Shown: piece after piece, positions 61,796-64,000 of the stretch
Layout of the letters: each line of letters opens with the position of its first letter
Numbering within the stretch: position 1 is the first letter of the stretch
NCBI GenBank assembly: GCA_963815495.1
Contig: CAWFGW010000013.1
Location: forward strand, 62,001-126,000
Source of the DNA: CAWFGW01 sp963815495
GTDB lineage: Bacteria; Bacteroidota; Bacteroidia; Cytophagales; JAAEPT01
Direction: 5' to 3'
DNA length: 64,000 nt
Notes under the pieces: generated by a model
What the model saw: only the letters and a program-made list of their open reading frames with translations
Told to the model about the DNA's origin: nothing
Database searches by the model: none
Program-made: the position numbers and the translations under genes

Positions 61796-63508
61796 ATGAG
61801 AGAGATCATAATCACTAAAGGCACTCTTGAAGGAGAATTATATAAGTCGATATGCTTACTTACTTCTATTTTATGTGCGATTTGTGTAATTATCAATCAT
61901 TTTTTAGACCTTTCTCTCTTTTTAGATATTTCACTAGCGTTTTTCAGTCTTATTTTTGGCTGGTTGTATTTTACCTTCATAAAAAAAGACTTAAGCAAAA
62001 CTAACTTTTACATTTTCGTTTTATCCTTGTTCACCATATACACTGTGGCTTGGTATTTTTCAAATGGGTTAGTAGGTAGTATGATTTCTATGTTTGGTCT
62101 ACTTCAACTCATCCTACTAATGATAATCAAAGTAAAAAATTTAAAGTTGATGAGCATTGGGATTATTATTTACTTTAGCTCATTGTATATTTTTCAAAAC
62201 ATTTTTGAAAATTTTGTAATCCCTTATAAATCTTTAAAAGAACAAGAAATTGATATTTTCATAACAACTATTATATCTCTCACATTTGGCGGATTAATTA
62301 TATGGAAATTCAAAAACGCATATGAAGACGAACGCAAACAACTAAAACTAAGCAGAGATATTGAAGAAAAAGCTAAAAAAGAAGCTGAACGATACAATAA
62401 CTTACAATCAGAATTTTTAGCTAATATGAGCCATGAAATTCGCACCCCTTTAAATGGCATTATTGGTAACTCAGAATTGCTACTCAAGACAAAAGATTCA
62501 AAAGGGCAACAAGAACATATTGAAGCGATTGTCCAAAGTGGTCAAATGCTCTTAAGCTTAGTAAACAACGTGCTTGACCTATCGAAACTGGAATCAAAAA
62601 AGCTTGAATTGAATCCAACTTATTTTTATGTCAACGAAATATTTAATCAAGTAGAAAGCGTTTTTATCAGTATAGCACGAAAAAAAAATATTCAATTAAA
62701 TTTTTACATTGACAAGAGTGTTCCTGCTTCTTTAATAGGAGATGCTAGCCAACTTAAACAAATATTAGTAAATCTAGTCGGCAATGCTTTAAAATTCACT
62801 CACGAAGGTGCGGTCTCCATAGCTGTTTCTGCAAATATTGAAAAAGAGGAAGTAAATCTCTATTTTGAGATCTCAGATACGGGTATAGGGATATCAGAAG
62901 AACATCAACAACGTATTTTTGACCGTTTCTATCAGGTAAACCAACGTTTTAACAGAGAATTTCAAGGTACTGGCTTGGGTTTAATCATCGCCAAAAACCT
63001 TATCGAACTCATGGAAGGAGCTATCTGGGTAGACAGCGAAGTAGGAAAAGGAAGTGTGTTTTCGTTTAGTGTTAAAATGAAAGAAGCAAAAGTAATTAAA
63101 CCTTCTTCTGCTTCTTTATCTGATTTTCATTTACCGAATCTTCATATTCTAATAGCCGAGGACAATGAAATCAATCAAAAGTTATTACAGAAACAACTCG
63201 TAGGTTTCGGAGTTAAATCAACTGTAGTGGCAAACGGTTTTGAAGCTGTTAAATGCTTTGATAAGAAATCGTTTGATTTAGTACTTATGGACATACAAAT
63301 GCCAATATTAGATGGTATTGCTGCCTCGAAAGCTATCCGAAAAAATACTCGAATAAAGCAACCTATTATAATTGCACTAACCGCCAATGCTTTGAAAGAT
63401 GATCGTGAAGCTTGTTTTAAAGCGGGTATGAATGATTATTTATCGAAGCCCGTATCTCTTCAAAACATGAAAGAAACGCTTATAAAATGGTGTGGTACAA
63501 ACAAGTGA
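61796..63508 (+). CDS. Hybrid sensor histidine kinase with receiver domain
   Basis: A 570-residue membrane kinase. Residues 15-175 contain about six hydrophobic segments with no obvious periplasmic sensor. A coiled coil leads to HisKA (FLANMSHEIRTPLNGIIGNS, phospho-acceptor His213), HATPase_c (LVNLVGNALKFTHEGAVSIA; GTGLGLIIAKNLIELMEG) and a C-terminal receiver domain (ILIAEDNEINQKLLQ, acceptor Asp499 in LVLMDIQMPILDG, Lys in DYLSKPVSL). Without a DNA-binding output of its own it must pass the phosphate to another protein, not seen here. It is a single gene, convergent with aspS. Confidence 0.92.
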   Translation: MREIIITKGTLEGELYKSICLLTSILCAICVIINHFLDLSLFLDISLAFFSLIFGWLYFTFIKKDLSKTNFYIFVLSLFTIYTVAWYFSNGLVGSMISMFGLLQLILLMIIKVKNLKLMSIGIIIYFSSLYIFQNIFENFVIPYKSLKEQEIDIFITTIISLTFGGLIIWKFKNAYEDERKQLKLSRDIEEKAKKEAERYNNLQSEFLANMSHEIRTPLNGIIGNSELLLKTKDSKGQQEHIEAIVQSGQMLLSLVNNVLDLSKLESKKLELNPTYFYVNEIFNQVESVFISIARKKNIQLNFYIDKSVPASLIGDASQLKQILVNLVGNALKFTHEGAVSIAVSANIEKEEVNLYFEISDTGIGISEEHQQRIFDRFYQVNQRFNREFQGTGLGLIIAKNLIELMEGAIWVDSEVGKGSVFSFSVKMKEAKVIKPSSASLSDFHLPNLHILIAEDNEINQKLLQKQLVGFGVKSTVVANGFEAVKCFDKKSFDLVLMDIQMPILDGIAASKAIRKNTRIKQPIIIALTANALKDDREACFKAGMNDYLSKPVSLQNMKETLIKWCGTNK

Positions 63509-63528
63509 GGAAGTTAAACCTCCTCACT
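63506..63528. terminator. Bidirectional hairpin between the kinase and aspS
   Basis: GTGAGGA / TCCTCAC stem covering both stop codons of the convergent genes. T-tracts are weak. Confidence 0.45.
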
Positions 63529-64000
63529 ATGCCGTACATCTATATTTAATTCATCTAATTGTTCCTGTGCAATAAATGAAGGAGAATCAATCATCACGTC
63601 TCTACCTGCATTATTTTTTGGGAAAGCGATAAAGTCACGGATAGAATCTGAACCACCAAACAAAGAACATAATCGATCAAACCCTAACGCCAAACCTGCA
63701 TGTGGTGGAGCACCGTATTCAAAGGCATCCATTAAAAATCCAAACTGTGCTTTTGCTTCTTCCGCAGTAAATCCTAAATGTTTGAACATCGTTGCTTGCA
63801 TTTCTCTATCGTGAATTCGAACTGAACCACCTCCAACTTCAACACCATTAATCACCATATCATAAGCGTTAGCTCTTACTTCGCCTGGTTTTGTATCCAA
63901 TAGCACAAAGTCTTCTGGTTTTGGTGACGTAAACGGATGATGCATGGCGTGATAGCGTTTGGTGTCTTCATCCCATTCCAACAGCGGGAAATCAATTACC
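63514..64000 (-). CDS. aspS: Aspartyl-tRNA synthetase, C-terminal part (5' end outside window)
   Basis: The frame is open to the window edge, giving VIDFPLLEWDEDTKRYHAMH then HPFTSPKPEDF and the class II motif 3 GLALGFDRLCSLFGGSDSIR with the catalytic Arg in the usual place. It loads aspartate onto tRNA-Asp. The GGGSVRIHDREMQATMFKHL segment is the motif-2-like part of bacterial AspRS. The beginning of the gene lies beyond 64000. Confidence 0.96.
   Translation of the reverse strand, partial: VIDFPLLEWDEDTKRYHAMHHPFTSPKPEDFVLLDTKPGEVRANAYDMVINGVEVGGGSVRIHDREMQATMFKHLGFTAEEAKAQFGFLMDAFEYGAPPHAGLALGFDRLCSLFGGSDSIRDFIAFPKNNAGRDVMIDSPSFIAQEQLDELNIDVRHSEEV

Noticed and set aside
1..64000. tRNA, rRNA, insertion sequence or prophage
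   Set aside because: I scanned the gaps by eye and saw no cloverleaf, rRNA-like segment, transposase or phage gene; a tool search would be needed to exclude small RNAs.

Overview
This is a Bacteroidota chromosome segment, AT-rich and probably from a marine, free-living member of the Flavobacteriales or Cytophagales. The evidence is type IX secretion (T9SS) C-terminal domains, a PorP/SprF-like outer-membrane protein, gliding-type CHU_C domains, a SecD-SecF fusion, an RND pump fused to a TolC moiety, very few Shine-Dalgarno sequences, and polysaccharide lyases that look specific for ulvan, a green-algal polysaccharide. I could not assign a genus.

Positions 1-24.7 kb form a copper/heavy-metal resistance island, almost entirely on the minus strand. 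It holds a CusA-TolC fusion pump, a second CusA with its own TolC and CusB-type adaptor, a CopA-type P1B ATPase, a CDF exporter, an SO_0444/DUF318-type permease, a multicopper oxidase fused to a CopB-like barrel, two Cys-rich four-helix copper-storage-like proteins, three tiny metal-binding lipoproteins, a periplasmic HMA protein, and two AraC-type regulators carrying an N-terminal CxxC (HMA-like) domain. Several of these genes are broken in the given sequence: the permease by three lesions, copA by three frameshifts, and the second cusA by a deletion. A family of short degenerate repeats (core CAGCACATCA) fills every gap from cusB to the second cusA, lies on both sides of a four-helix-bundle gene, and continues into the cusB coding region.

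Positions 25-47 kb are mostly housekeeping and small operons. They include a secreted DUF3108-like protein, a DUF2214 membrane protein, hemA, a truncated-globin-like lipoprotein with an HMA-fold partner, an ECF sigma/anti-sigma pair, an OmpA/PD40 protein, a CBM9 lipoprotein-panB-rluA operon, a three-gene glycosyltransferase operon, DUF2254, a flavoprotein plus membrane ferredoxin, and a DinB/NRDE/ATP-grasp/PfkB operon.

Positions 47-58 kb are accessory. A sigma factor, a membrane anti-sigma factor with a CHU_C domain and an LRR-CHU_C protein lie divergent from a PorP/SprF protein; this looks like a surface-signalling module tied to T9SS. A gene-poor stretch with a frameshifted SnoaL-like gene follows. 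Next come two tandem BNR_4 ulvan-lyase-like T9SS proteins and the decayed tail of a third. The two intact lyases share dyad elements at identical distances from their start codons. Positions 58-64 kb carry secDF, a hybrid histidine kinase and the 3' part of aspS.

The most interesting observations are the ECF sigma gene whose start appears to be ATT, inside a 22-bp inverted repeat whose only mismatch is in that codon; the shared leaders of the lyase genes with the third-copy remnant; the repeat family that continues into cusB; and the HMA-AraC fusion regulators.
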